Part shown: in pieces, positions 1 to 12,245 of the stretch
Layout of the letters: every line of letters begins with the position of its first letter
Numbering within the stretch: position 1 is the first letter of the stretch
DNA from: Maricaulis virginensis
GTDB taxonomy: Bacteria; Pseudomonadota; Alphaproteobacteria; Caulobacterales; Maricaulaceae
Assembly (NCBI RefSeq): GCF_027922185.1
Contig: NZ_BSFE01000002.1
Location: 473,439 to 537,438, forward strand
Reading direction: 5' to 3'
Length of the DNA: 64,000 nucleotides
Position numbers and translations under genes: made by a program
Notes under the pieces: generated by a model
The model's input: only the letters and a program-made list of their open reading frames with translations
Database searches by the model: none
Told to the model about the DNA's origin: nothing

Positions 1-221
1 CGCAGGAGGGGGTTGCGTCCTGCGCGGCGTCCTGTAGAACCCCGCTCACACCGGCGCTGCCGCAGCGGTTTTGCCCTTGCGGACCAGCGTCGTTTCTATA
101 TCATGCGAGGTCTTGTCGTCTTTCAGAGCTAGACCGGTGCTTCAAACCGATGCGCCGGGCAGTGAAATTTTTCGCCGGTTTTCAGCCAGCCAAAACGAAC
201 TGCACATCTCTGAAATTTGTC
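1..221. other. Non-coding stretch upstream of rrn promoters
   Basis: I see no convincing gene here. A frame stays open from 71 into the promoter repeats, but it merely reads through them and its peptide repeats only because the DNA does. The stretch is likely the upstream flank of the rRNA promoters. Confidence 0.5.
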
Positions 222-223
222 GA

Positions 224-251
224 TTGACTTCAAACCGGGGTGGTTTAAAAG
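224..251 (+). promoter_or_regulatory. rrn promoter P1
   Basis: The -35 hexamer TTGACT (224-229) is separated by 16 bases from a -10-like TAAAAG (246-251). It opens the first 192-bp repeat unit and lies about 870 bases upstream of the 16S gene. Confidence 0.65.
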
Positions 252-416
252 CCGCCCCTCCTCGCCGGGACGGCCCAGACGATCGGGTCCGGAACGGAGA
301 GGGGAGCCAACCGGCTTCGGTGTTTCATGGGCGCTTTATAAAGGTCCGCGCCACGAGGTTTTTCGAAAGAGAAATCAACTGGATGGGCCGCGCTGCAGAA
401 ACTCTGAAAAAGGCGG

Positions 417-444
417 TTGACTTCAAAACGGGGTGGTTTAAAAG
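417..444 (+). promoter_or_regulatory. rrn promoter P2
   Basis: TTGACT (417-422), 16-base spacer, TAAAAG (439-444). The local sequence is almost identical to P1 and P3. Confidence 0.65.
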
Positions 445-608
445 CCGCCCTCCTCGCCGGGACGGCCCAGACGATCGGGTCCGGAGCGGAGAGGGGAGCC
501 AACCGGCTTCGGTGTTTCATAGGCGCTTTATAAAGGTCCGCGCCACGAGGTTTTTCGAAAGAGAAATCAACTGGATGGGCCGCGCTGCAGAAACTCTGAA
601 AAAGGCGG

Positions 609-636
609 TTGACTTCAAAACGGGGTGGTTTAAAAG
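609..636 (+). promoter_or_regulatory. rrn promoter P3
   Basis: TTGACT (609-614), 16-base spacer, TAAAAG (631-636). It opens the third, partly diverged repeat unit. Confidence 0.65.
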
Positions 637-798
637 CCGCCCTCCTCGCCGGGACGGCCCAGACGATCGGGTCCGGAACGGAGAGGGAGGCCAGCCGGCT
701 TCGGAGCTTACATAGGTGCCCTGGACATGCACCGGCGATGTTTTCCTCGCGAAAACGAACCGGGTCCGAAGCACTGCAGAAAGCGCTGAAAATACCGG

Positions 799-827
799 TT
801 GACTTGAAATTCGGGCGGCACTAAACA
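799..827 (+). promoter_or_regulatory. rrn promoter P4, proximal to 16S
   Basis: TTGACT (799-804), 17-base spacer, TAAACA (822-827). It has the best spacing of the four and a different spacer and downstream sequence. It is followed by the unique leader with boxA. Confidence 0.7.
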
Positions 828-1096
828 CCGCCCTCCTCGCCGCGGCGGCTCACCGGAGCCAAGGCGGTTCGAACCAGGCGGCGGAAGTTGTTTCGGTTCG
901 GCTCTTTGACATCGTTGGTTTGGAAAGAGAAACGCAGGCGGCGGTGTTCTGCGGTGGGTCAGACCACCAAAGACACTTACGCTGAAGCGTTTTTCTTACG
1001 ACGATTTTGGTCCGTCTAGATCAGTCCTGAACTGATTTGGTCGGAACCACAATCCCGTTAGAACTTTGAACAATGCCAAGCGTAAGGATCAAAACT
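828..1096 (+). other. 16S rRNA leader
   Basis: Transcribed leader between the last promoter and the 16S 5' end. No coding region is seen. It holds the boxA antitermination site at 901-911 and presumably one strand of the 16S processing stem. Confidence 0.6.
901..911 (+). promoter_or_regulatory. boxA antitermination site
   Basis: GCTCTTTGACA closely matches the conserved rRNA boxA (TGCTCTTTAACA) bound by NusB-S10 for processive antitermination. Its place in the leader, about 190 bases before 16S, is as expected. Confidence 0.7.
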
Positions 1097-2569
<1,473 letters not shown>

Positions 2570-2764
2570 GATCGTCAGCTGGCGCTGGGCTTTGCCCATC
2601 CGCCTCTCTCGATCTCTTGGAACTTAAGTCGGGACACGGCTCTCCGCCGTGATCACTGACAAAACAGGCAGTCGCCGCCGTCTTCGTTTCTCTTTCCATC
2701 TAGATCGCGTCACCGGACGCGATCGCCGCGTCTTCTGATACGGCGGACAGATCCTAGGATCTTC

Positions 2765-2841
<77 letters not shown>

Positions 2842-2882
2842 TTCCCGTTTCAGATACACGACCCTGGCAACCTGGCTTATAC

Positions 2883-2958
2883 GGGGCCTTAGCTCAGCTG
2901 GGAGAGCGCCTGATTTGCATTCAGGAGGTCAGGAGTTCGATCCTCCTAGGCTCCACCA
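2883..2958 (+). tRNA. alaT: tRNA-Ala (TGC)
   Basis: A 76-nt cloverleaf with acceptor GGGGCCT paired to AGGCTCC (one G-T pair) and an encoded ACCA end. The anticodon loop TTTGCAT gives anticodon TGC. It lies 41 bases after tRNA-Ile in the rRNA spacer. Confidence 0.97.
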
Positions 2959-3200
2959 AGCCTGTCGAGGGTACGCGGTTGAAAGAACAAGTTTCACGCT
3001 TTGCAATGCGAAGCGTGGATGTTTGATATTGTTGTGGAGGGTGCAGCCGTCTCAGGTTGCACTGAAGAGACATCCTGACCGAGGTTCATGCGTCGGGTCT
3101 TGTCACGATCGCCGTATTGCCGCTTGGGTTTGCACGACCCGGGCATCAGCAATCGGAAAGAGTGGCGAGGCGTTCACCGCGCATGAGCATCAATTTCAAG

Positions 3201-5988
<2,788 letters not shown>

Positions 5989-6083
5989 TATGATGCTCAT
6001 GCCCGGCGATCGCTTCGTCGGACAAAGCAAAGCAACACCTCAAAATACATCAGACATGTCTCTTCTTTTGGATCTAACGCGCT

Positions 6084-6201
6084 GACCGGGTGGTTATTGC
6101 AGGGGGACCGCACCCGTTCCCATCCCGAACACGGCCGTTAAGACCCCTAGCGCCGATGGTACTGCGTCTCAAGGCGTGGGAGAGTAGGTCGCTGCCCGGT
6201 C
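6084..6201 (+). rRNA. rrf: 5S ribosomal RNA
   Basis: The 118-nt sequence has terminal complementarity GACCGGG / CCCGGTC and the conserved CCATCCCGAACACGG segment of loops B and C. It ends the rrn operon. Confidence 0.96.
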
Positions 6202-6237
6202 TGCCCGTTAGATCCCCCTCCATAACAATTCACAAAT

Positions 6238-6265
6238 CAACCGTCGCTTTCGCGGCGGTTTTTTT
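6238..6265 (+). terminator. rrn operon terminator
   Basis: An 8-bp hairpin, ACCGTCGC-TTTC-GCGGCGGT (one G-T pair), is followed by a run of seven T. It lies 37 bases after 5S. Confidence 0.85.
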
Positions 6266-6323
6266 GTGCCCGGATTCCGGTGATTTGCCGTTGGATCCCG
6301 CGCCGGCCGGAGCCATGTCGCAG

Positions 6324-6552
6324 CATTTTCGAACCGCAAAACCGGTCCCCGTTTTTGCTGAAAATGGCGGGTCCTTGGCGGTCGCATTTTCGAACCGCAG
6401 AACCGGTTCCCGCTTTTGCTGAAAATGGCGGGTCCTTGGCGGTCGCATTTTCGAACCGGAGAACCGGTATCCACTTTTGCTGAAAATGCCGGGTCCTTGG
6501 TGGTCGCATTTTCGAACCGCAAAACCGGTGCCCACTTCTGCTGAAAATGCTT
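6324..6552. repeat. 61-bp tandem palindromic repeat, 3.7 copies
   Basis: Copies start at 6324, 6385, 6446 and 6507 (constant period 61). Each holds a ~43-bp module bounded by CATTTTC and GAAAATG, which are inverted to each other, around a GAACCG...ACCGGT core. A spacer of about 18 bases (GGGTCCTTGG core) joins the modules. Copies differ by a few bases only. The cluster fills the gap between the rrn terminator and the 3' end of the GNAT gene. It is not a CRISPR array because the spacers are repeated too. Confidence 0.9.
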
Positions 6553-6564
6553 CAGGCCCTGCGG

Positions 6565-7008
6565 CTATCCGATCGCCTTCCGGAAATATCGCGACGTGGC
6601 GGTCACCGCATAGCCCTGCCGGATATAGAAGGCGTGGGCGTCCTCCCGTTCCACCCGCGAGGCCAGGCCGACGGATGCCAGACCCAGCTCCCGCGCCATG
6701 GCTTCCGCTTCGCCCAGGAGAATACGGCCCAGGCCGCGGCCGCGAATGGCCTCGTCGACGACGAGCGACTGCACCACCAGGCCGGCGCCGGTCTCGATCG
6801 ACGGACGCAGGTAGAAATGGATGAAGCCGGCCAGCCTGTCCGCGATCTGTGCGCCCCGCAGCCAGTGGCCACCGGTTTTGCCAAGCTGCTCCATGCGCTG
6901 CTTCATCTCCGGCACGCCGGCCTCATAGCCCAGCTGCCGGTTCAGTTCGCACATGCGGGCGGCATCGTCTTCGTTCAGTGAACGGATGCGTATGTCTGTC
7001 GTGTTCAT
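6565..7008 (-). CDS. GNAT family N-acetyltransferase
   Basis: A 147-residue single-domain protein with the GNAT fold. The acetyl-CoA binding loop (motif A) is RGRGLGRILL near residues 89-98, preceded by the beta-4 strand LVVQSLVVDE. The C-terminal AHAFYIRQGY (motif B) is typical of small-molecule acetyltransferases. It should transfer acetyl from acetyl-CoA to an amine, but the substrate cannot be told. It stands alone, with the 61-bp repeats just beyond its stop codon and a divergent hydrolase gene upstream. The ribosome binding site is weak. Confidence 0.88.
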   Translation of the reverse strand: MNTTDIRIRSLNEDDAARMCELNRQLGYEAGVPEMKQRMEQLGKTGGHWLRGAQIADRLAGFIHFYLRPSIETGAGLVVQSLVVDEAIRGRGLGRILLGEAEAMARELGLASVGLASRVEREDAHAFYIRQGYAVTATSRYFRKAIG

Positions 7009-7204
7009 AAGGTTGTTTTAGCATCGCCGGCGGCGCCCGACGGGCGCGAATGGCAGACATCGGCGTATCCCGTTCAAACCTCCCTGCATGCCTCGAGCAA
7101 CCCGGAAGAGGGACACGCAGCGCGACCGTCCCGTCCTGCCGCAACATCCAAAACCGCCTCCGCCCGCATCCGTTGGGCATAGATCCAGCTGATGCGAGAC
7201 CGAC

Positions 7205-8335
7205 ATGCCCTTGACGACCTTCGCCCGCCTGACCGCCGCGGCGGCCCTGGCGTTCTCCGCCCAGGCCACAGCGCAGACCGGTGCGCCCGATCCCGATCCC
7301 TATGCCGATGCCCGCGCCGTGATGGCCGGTGTCAACGAGATCGTCACGCCGGATGGCATCCAGGAGCTGATGACCGTCGAGCTCGGCGGCATGGAGCAGT
7401 GGATATCGATCCGCGGCACCGATCGCGGCAATCCCGTCCTCTTGTTCCTGCATGGCGGGCCCGGTGCGCCGGAAATGGCTGTCGGCTGGGCCTTCCAGCG
7501 GCCCTGGGAGGATTATTTCACCGTCGTGCAGTGGGATCAGCGCGGCGGCGGCAAGACCTTCCGTCACAATGGCGTGGCGGCCAGCCGCGAAGGCCTGTCA
7601 CGCGAGCGCATCGTGGCCGACACGGTCGAGCTGATGGCCTGGCTGCGCGAGCATCTCGGCCAGGAGCGCATCATCGTGGTCGGCCATTCCTGGGGCACGG
7701 TCGCCGGCTTCCAGGCGGCGATGGCCCGGCCGGACTGGGTGCATGCCTATGTCGGGATCGGCCAGATCGTGGATATGGACGAGAATGAACGCCGCAGCCA
7801 CGCGCTGACACTCGCCGCCGCCCGGGCCGACGGCAATGCCGAGGCCATCGCCGATCTCACCGCCATCGCGCCCTATCCGGGCGACACGCCGGTGACGTTC
7901 GAGCGGATCGGTGCGGAGCGGGAATGGGCGGTGCATTATGGCGGCCTGGCCGCCTATCGCGACAATGCCGGCTTCTATTATCGCGCGCGCCGCCTGGCAC
8001 CGGAATACGAACAGGCCGACCGCGAGGCGGTCAATCCGGGCGGTATCATGAGCGTGACGACGCTGCTCGACGATCTGATGGCTGTGCGCCAGGGCGATGT
8101 GGAGCAGGTGGATTTCCCGGTCGTCTTCTTCGCCGGCCGGCACGATCTCACCACGCCGTCAGACCTGGTCGAGGCCTGGTATCGGCGCCTGGAGGCGCCG
8201 TCCAAGGAGCTGGTCTGGTTCGAACACTCCGCCCATCTCTCGCCGATCGAGGAACCGGGCCGCACGCTCGTCGCCCTGGTCCAGCATGTGCTGCCGCTCA
8301 CGCAGAACGGGGAGGCTGGCGATGCGGCGCGCTAG
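7205..8335 (+). CDS. Secreted alpha/beta hydrolase (S33-like)
   Basis: A 376-residue protein with a signal peptide (residues 1 to about 24, AQATAQ at the end). The oxyanion motif HGGPG is at 83-87 and the nucleophile elbow GHSWGT at 160-165 (Ser162). A likely catalytic Asp lies in GRHDLTTP near 314 and the His in EHSAHLSP near 343. This is the proline iminopeptidase/epoxide hydrolase-like group, so it probably cleaves an N-terminal proline or an ester in the periplasm. The 3' end overlaps the convergent oxygenase gene by four bases. The exact substrate is unknown. Confidence 0.85.
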   Translation: MPLTTFARLTAAAALAFSAQATAQTGAPDPDPYADARAVMAGVNEIVTPDGIQELMTVELGGMEQWISIRGTDRGNPVLLFLHGGPGAPEMAVGWAFQRPWEDYFTVVQWDQRGGGKTFRHNGVAASREGLSRERIVADTVELMAWLREHLGQERIIVVGHSWGTVAGFQAAMARPDWVHAYVGIGQIVDMDENERRSHALTLAAARADGNAEAIADLTAIAPYPGDTPVTFERIGAEREWAVHYGGLAAYRDNAGFYYRARRLAPEYEQADREAVNPGGIMSVTTLLDDLMAVRQGDVEQVDFPVVFFAGRHDLTTPSDLVEAWYRRLEAPSKELVWFEHSAHLSPIEEPGRTLVALVQHVLPLTQNGEAGDAAR

Positions 8336-9573
8336 GCGCGCTCCCGCAGCCACAGGCTGGCGATCACCTTGACGCCATCCTTCACCGGCTCGCCCGTGTG
8401 CAGGGAGGCCTTGTCGCACTGGCCATCGGCCGAGACGTTATCGAAACTCAGGGCGGAGCCGCGGCCGCCGCTCCAGGCGAGATCCAGGCGGGGGAAACGG
8501 GTTTCTCCGCCGGTGAATTCCGAATTGAGCCTGATGAGGCTGGTCGAGACACGTTGCCCGCGGCGCTCCAGATCGTGCGTGGCCTCACCGGGGACATCCA
8601 GGATGAAGTCGAAATGGGCGCGATATTCCTCGCCCGGCCTGTAAGCCAGTACCGCGAGGGCCTCACCGGTATCGACGGGGCGATTCGACAGAGCCGCCAT
8701 GCGGGTCTTGATAGCGAAGCTGACCAGATCCATCGCCTGTTCGGGGATCGCGGCGGTAAGCGAAGTCCGGTAGGGGTCCTGCCGGGTTTCGCCGGTCTTC
8801 GGATCGTGAATCTGAGCCGGCATGAGCAGGGGGGAGGCTCCGACGGTGAGATAGTCGCATGCCGCCCCCGGCAGGACGTCGTCCCAGCGCTCGATACGGG
8901 GGGCGTCGCTCATTCTTTCGTCAGCGCGGGGGATGGTGTCGATGGCCTCCGCGATGCGTTCGAGCCTTGGTCCAACCTCACCCGGTGCCGTCTGCGGGCC
9001 GTCGGCGAGCGGCAGAGGCTGAGCCCGGCTGATCAGGCCCTGGGCCATAGGGTGACCGGAGCGGCTGAACCCTCCGCCGGTTTCCCGTGCAACCGGAGAC
9101 AGCATGCCGGTATCGCTGCCCAGACGCAGGAGCGCGGCGATCGCTAGGCCGGAGCCTGCCTGCGCTGCCTGTTCCAGCCAGGCGGTGCCGGTGGCCGCGT
9201 CTCCTGCCATCAGGGCCAGCAGGCCCAGCTCTGTATGCGCCAGCCAGTCGCCCTTTTCGGCCTGTGCGTACCGGTCCTGCAACGCCAGCGCCCAGTTGGC
9301 CGGTCCGGCAAGACCGGCCGCCTGGAAATAGGCCCGGTGTCGATTGCGCATCATCGAGTCGGGCATCGCCTCCATTGCGGCGAATGCCCGGGCGCGCGTC
9401 TCCGCCATCCCCGGCTCATGGCCGCACAGCTGCACAAGCAGGCTGAGCGCGGCTTCGTCGCCGGCCCGGGCTGCGTTGTCGAGCCGGTCTATGGCATTGG
9501 AATGCCGGCCTTCACGCCATTCGCGAAGGGCTGTCGGGGCGGGGGCGCTCGGATCGTTCGTGGAAACCGTCAT
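8332..9573 (-). CDS. 2OG-Fe(II) oxygenase with helical repeat N-terminus
   Basis: 413 residues. The N-terminal half (about 1-200) is alpha-helical and Ala/Leu-rich with Sel1/TPR-like spacing (HTELGLLALMAGDAATG). The C-terminal half is a prolyl-4-hydroxylase-type dioxygenase: HFD gives the first two iron ligands (the HxD motif), LHTGEPV the distal His, and the K in VKDGVKVIAS would bind 2-oxoglutarate. It likely hydroxylates a protein or peptide in the cytoplasm, since no signal peptide is visible. Target unknown. It is convergent with the hydrolase gene. Confidence 0.82.
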   Translation of the reverse strand: MTVSTNDPSAPAPTALREWREGRHSNAIDRLDNAARAGDEAALSLLVQLCGHEPGMAETRARAFAAMEAMPDSMMRNRHRAYFQAAGLAGPANWALALQDRYAQAEKGDWLAHTELGLLALMAGDAATGTAWLEQAAQAGSGLAIAALLRLGSDTGMLSPVARETGGGFSRSGHPMAQGLISRAQPLPLADGPQTAPGEVGPRLERIAEAIDTIPRADERMSDAPRIERWDDVLPGAACDYLTVGASPLLMPAQIHDPKTGETRQDPYRTSLTAAIPEQAMDLVSFAIKTRMAALSNRPVDTGEALAVLAYRPGEEYRAHFDFILDVPGEATHDLERRGQRVSTSLIRLNSEFTGGETRFPRLDLAWSGGRGSALSFDNVSADGQCDKASLHTGEPVKDGVKVIASLWLRERA

Positions 9574-9624
9574 GACCCGAGTTTAGGCCATGATCGCGGA
9601 CGCAGGTAAAGCGCAGCTGGCTGG

Positions 9625-9653
9625 TTGACGACACATCAGTGTCATCCTACATA
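9625..9653 (+). promoter_or_regulatory. Promoter of tRNA-Met
   Basis: TTGACG (9625-9630), exactly 17 bases, TACATA (9648-9653). Transcription would start near 9660, about 35 bases before the tRNA. Confidence 0.75.
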
Positions 9654-9694
9654 CGCGCCTCCCCACGGCACTCCGGTTCCGCGGGCCATCCTGA

Positions 9695-9771
<77 letters not shown>

Positions 9772-9777
9772 AATTGA

Positions 9778-9810
9778 AAGCCCCGGTCGCGAGACCGGGG
9801 CTTTTTTGTT
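9778..9810 (+). terminator. Terminator after tRNA-Met
   Basis: A perfect 11-bp stem, AAGCCCCGGTC-GCGA-GACCGGGGCTT, is followed by a T-rich tail. It ends the single-tRNA transcript. Confidence 0.92.
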
Positions 9811-9860
9811 TCGTCAAGCCGCAGGGGTGAACTGGGAGGTTCACCCGGCTCTCAACCCGG

Positions 9861-10106
9861 TCAGTCGATCGTGTCCGGCGGCGGGGTCTCGCCACCGCGG
9901 GGAACAAAATAGACTTGGATCAACAGGTACTGGCCGAGGAGCGGATCGTATTCGTAGACGTAGCAGATGTCCTGAATCGAATTGTGCGCTTCACACTCGG
10001 TGAAGGTGTCCGGGACCTGGGCCTGAGCCACACCGGGCAGTGTCGAAAACGCAAGCGCGGCGGCCGCGCCCAGTGTGACCGACTTCAGGAAAGATATCTT
10101 TTTCAT
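9861..10106 (-). CDS. Small exported protein, unknown function
   Basis: I start it at the ATG at 10106 (MKKISFLKS...), which has a GGGG ribosome-binding stretch and gives an 81-residue protein with a clear signal peptide ending at AQAQ (about residue 28). The mature part is about 53 residues with two Cys (TECEAHN and QDICY), which could form a disulfide, and a Pro-rich acidic tail. No family is recognised. A longer open frame to 10268 exists, but its extra N-terminus is Arg-rich and not protein-like. Confidence 0.65.
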   Translation of the reverse strand: MKKISFLKSVTLGAAAALAFSTLPGVAQAQVPDTFTECEAHNSIQDICYVYEYDPLLGQYLLIQVYFVPRGGETPPPDTID

Positions 10107-10305
10107 GCATGTACCCCGATTGTAAGGGCGCGTTTGTATGCGCCACGATGCTTGTGATTTAAAATGGCGACTGAGTCGCACTGCGATCATAGGTGGTGGC
10201 TTTGCTTCCGCGCAAGTCCGACGTCGACGAAGTTGGCTGAAATGCGGGTGTCGCGCCGTTGGCGGCACGCGTGCAGCGGAGGCGTCTCGGCTGCCGCCCG
10301 GCCGC

Positions 10306-10887
10306 CTACAACTCCGCCAGGCTCAGCTCCACCTGCTCCATGATCCGCTTGCGGACGCGGGTGCGCAGGTCGGGGTCCCTGGCGAGGTCGCCCCACATGG
10401 TGCGGTTCATGATGTGCCCGACGATGAGCGCGCCGAGCATGCGGGCGCGCAGTTCCGTGTGGGGGCCGGTCAGGGCGGCGGCGACGGGGCGGTCGCAACG
10501 CTCGAAAATCACGGCGCGGACCATGCCGGCCGCGGTCGCCGAAGCGATCGAGTTGAGCATGATCAGGAAGTCCTCGACGGTGTTCTCGTCGTCCGGCTCC
10601 TCCACGATCATGTCGGCAATGCGCGTTGACAGCGTTGCGATATCGCCGGTGAAGAGGTCGCCGATCCGCTCGATCTTCTCCGGCCGGTTCAGCACCGCGG
10701 CGAACAGGTCTTCCTTCGAGCCGAAATAGCGCGACACCAGGGCGGGGTCGACGCCGGCGTCCGAGGCGATCTCCCGGATGCCCACCGTGTCATAGCTGGC
10801 CCGGGCAAACCGGCCGCGTGCAGCGGCCAGGATTGCGGCCTTGGTGGCTTCGGCATTGCGAGGCCGGGGTGGATAAATAGCTACCAT
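10306..10887 (-). CDS. TetR family transcriptional regulator
   Basis: 193 residues from the ATG at 10887; an upstream in-frame GTG at 10902 is possible. The N-terminal helix-turn-helix is typical of TetR: ILAAARGRFARASYDTVGIR, then IASDAGVDPALVSRYF and GSKEDLF. The C-terminal ligand domain contains a long helix set. It is divergent from the RND efflux genes, so the natural reading is an AcrR/NalC-like local repressor of the pump that is released by a toxic compound. The inducer is unknown. Confidence 0.9.
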   Translation of the reverse strand: MVAIYPPRPRNAEATKAAILAAARGRFARASYDTVGIREIASDAGVDPALVSRYFGSKEDLFAAVLNRPEKIERIGDLFTGDIATLSTRIADMIVEEPDDENTVEDFLIMLNSIASATAAGMVRAVIFERCDRPVAAALTGPHTELRARMLGALIVGHIMNRTMWGDLARDPDLRTRVRKRIMEQVELSLAEL

Positions 10888-10924
10888 GCGAATTTTTCTC
10901 ACAGGGCCGGGTTGTCATCACCTG

Positions 10925-10954
10925 TTGACTTACTACATTCCGGCCAGATTTTAC
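10925..10954 (+). promoter_or_regulatory. Putative promoter of RND efflux operon
   Basis: TTGACT (10925-10930) with 17-18 bases to ATTTTA/TTTTAC. It lies in the 132-bp divergent gap between the TetR gene and the adaptor gene, where TetR repressors usually bind. I do not see a clear operator palindrome. Confidence 0.5.
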
Positions 10955-11019
10955 ACTTGGAGGACGTGGCACCGCCGGCCGGCGGCATGCGCGTCCGTTT
11001 TCGTCTGCAGGATTGATCC

Positions 11020-12210
11020 ATGGCGCGCCTATTTTCCAACACCACCGGTGTCCTCCTTGTTTCGGCCGTTCTCCTGACCGCCTGCGGTGGCGGGCAGCAG
11101 CAGGGCCAGATGCCCGCGCCCCAGGTCGATGTCGCAACACCGCTCGTCGAGCGGGTCGCCGACTGGGACGAGTTTACCGGCCGTTTCGAGTCGCCGGAGC
11201 ATGTCGATGTGCGTGCCCGTGTCAGCGGCTATCTTGAAGCCGTCCACTTTGAAGATGGGGCCGAGGTGGAGGCAGGGCAACTCCTGTTCACCATCGATGC
11301 GCGTCCCTTCCAGGCGGAACTGGCTGCTGCGCAAGGCCGTCTGACCCAGGCGCGCGCCGAATTGTCCCAGGTGCGCACCGATCTGGAACGCGCCGAACGC
11401 CTGATCGAATCGCGCACCATCTCCCAGGAGGCGGTGGAGCAGCGCCGCACGGCCGTCAGCACGGCGGAAGCCGCGGTGGCGTCTGCCCGGGCCCAGGTCG
11501 AGGCGCAGCAGCTGAACCTGGAATTCACCGAGGTTACCGCGCCGATCTCCGGTCATGCCTCGGCCCGCCAGGTCGATCCGGGCAATCTGGTTTCTGGCGG
11601 CAATTCGGCCGGCGATGTGCTGACCACGATCGTCAGCTCCGATCCGATCCATTTCGAGTTCGATGCCTCCGAAGCCGTATACCTGCGCTATCAGCGCCGT
11701 CCCGCGACGGATGAGGGCGCGCCGGTCGAGGTGCGCCTGCAGGACGAGACCGGCTTCGAACGCCGCGGCGAGATCGTCTTTGCCGACAATGTCATCAACC
11801 CCAATACCGGCACGATCCACATGCGCGCCAGCGTGCCCAATCCGGACGGCCTAATCCGTCCGGGCATGCTGGGTACGGCCCGGGTGCGCGGCAGCGCGCC
11901 CTATGAGGCGATGCTGCTGCCGCAGACGGCGATCCTGTCCGACGGTTCGCGCCGGATCGTCTATGTCGTGAACGACCAGAACATGGTGGAGACCCGCAAT
12001 ATCGTCCAGGGGCCGCTGAGCGGCAGCCTGCGCGTCATCCGCGACGGTCTTCAGCCGGGTGACCGGGTGATCGTGAACGGTCTCCTGCGGGCCCGTCCGG
12101 GCGCCGAAGTCGTGCCCCGGGACACCGAGATTGCCCGTGCCGCTCCGGCCCGGGGCGGTGCCGCCTTCATTGAATCCCAGCCGGCCACGAGCGCACAGCC
12201 CGTCGACTGA
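11020..12210 (+). CDS. RND efflux periplasmic adaptor (MexA/AcrA family)
   Basis: A 396-residue lipoprotein: hydrophobic N-terminus with lipobox LTAC (Cys near residue 22), so it would be anchored to the inner membrane. Then come a barrel-sandwich lipoyl half-motif (VDVRARVSGYLEAV, about 62-75), a long alpha-helical hairpin (about 95-165, rich in Ala/Gln/Glu), the returning lipoyl half (VTAPISGHASARQVDPGNLV) and a beta-barrel. It links the pump encoded 35 bases downstream to an outer-membrane channel, which is not encoded here. Confidence 0.94.
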   Translation: MARLFSNTTGVLLVSAVLLTACGGGQQQGQMPAPQVDVATPLVERVADWDEFTGRFESPEHVDVRARVSGYLEAVHFEDGAEVEAGQLLFTIDARPFQAELAAAQGRLTQARAELSQVRTDLERAERLIESRTISQEAVEQRRTAVSTAEAAVASARAQVEAQQLNLEFTEVTAPISGHASARQVDPGNLVSGGNSAGDVLTTIVSSDPIHFEFDASEAVYLRYQRRPATDEGAPVEVRLQDETGFERRGEIVFADNVINPNTGTIHMRASVPNPDGLIRPGMLGTARVRGSAPYEAMLLPQTAILSDGSRRIVYVVNDQNMVETRNIVQGPLSGSLRVIRDGLQPGDRVIVNGLLRARPGAEVVPRDTEIARAAPARGGAAFIESQPATSAQPVD

Positions 12211-12245
12211 TCCCGTCCACAGCTGCGCGGAAGAAAGCCTCCCTC

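Larger units (their letters stand above)
222..796. repeat. Three ~192-bp tandem repeats carrying rrn promoters
   Basis: Unit 1 (222-414) and unit 2 (415-606) are nearly identical. Unit 3 (607-796) matches for about its first 100 bases and then diverges, although its end again resembles the other units (CTGCAGAAA, then CTGAAAA before the next TTGACT). Each unit begins with a TTGACT hexamer followed 16 bases later by TAAAAG, so the repeat duplicates a promoter. The unit period is 193, 192 and 190 bases. Confidence 0.9.

Noticed and set aside
71..715. A 214-residue frame with repeated peptide segments upstream of 16S
   Set aside because: The peptide repeats only because the promoter repeats do, its start has no ribosome binding site, and the strand frames on both sides are also open in the same repeat.
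6090..6535. Several overlapping open frames on both strands through 5S and the 61-bp repeats
   Set aside because: They read repetitive palindromic DNA and rRNA, lack ribosome binding sites, and no frame is favoured.
6324..6552. CRISPR array
   Set aside because: The intervals between repeated segments are themselves repeated, so there are no unique spacers, and no cas genes are near.
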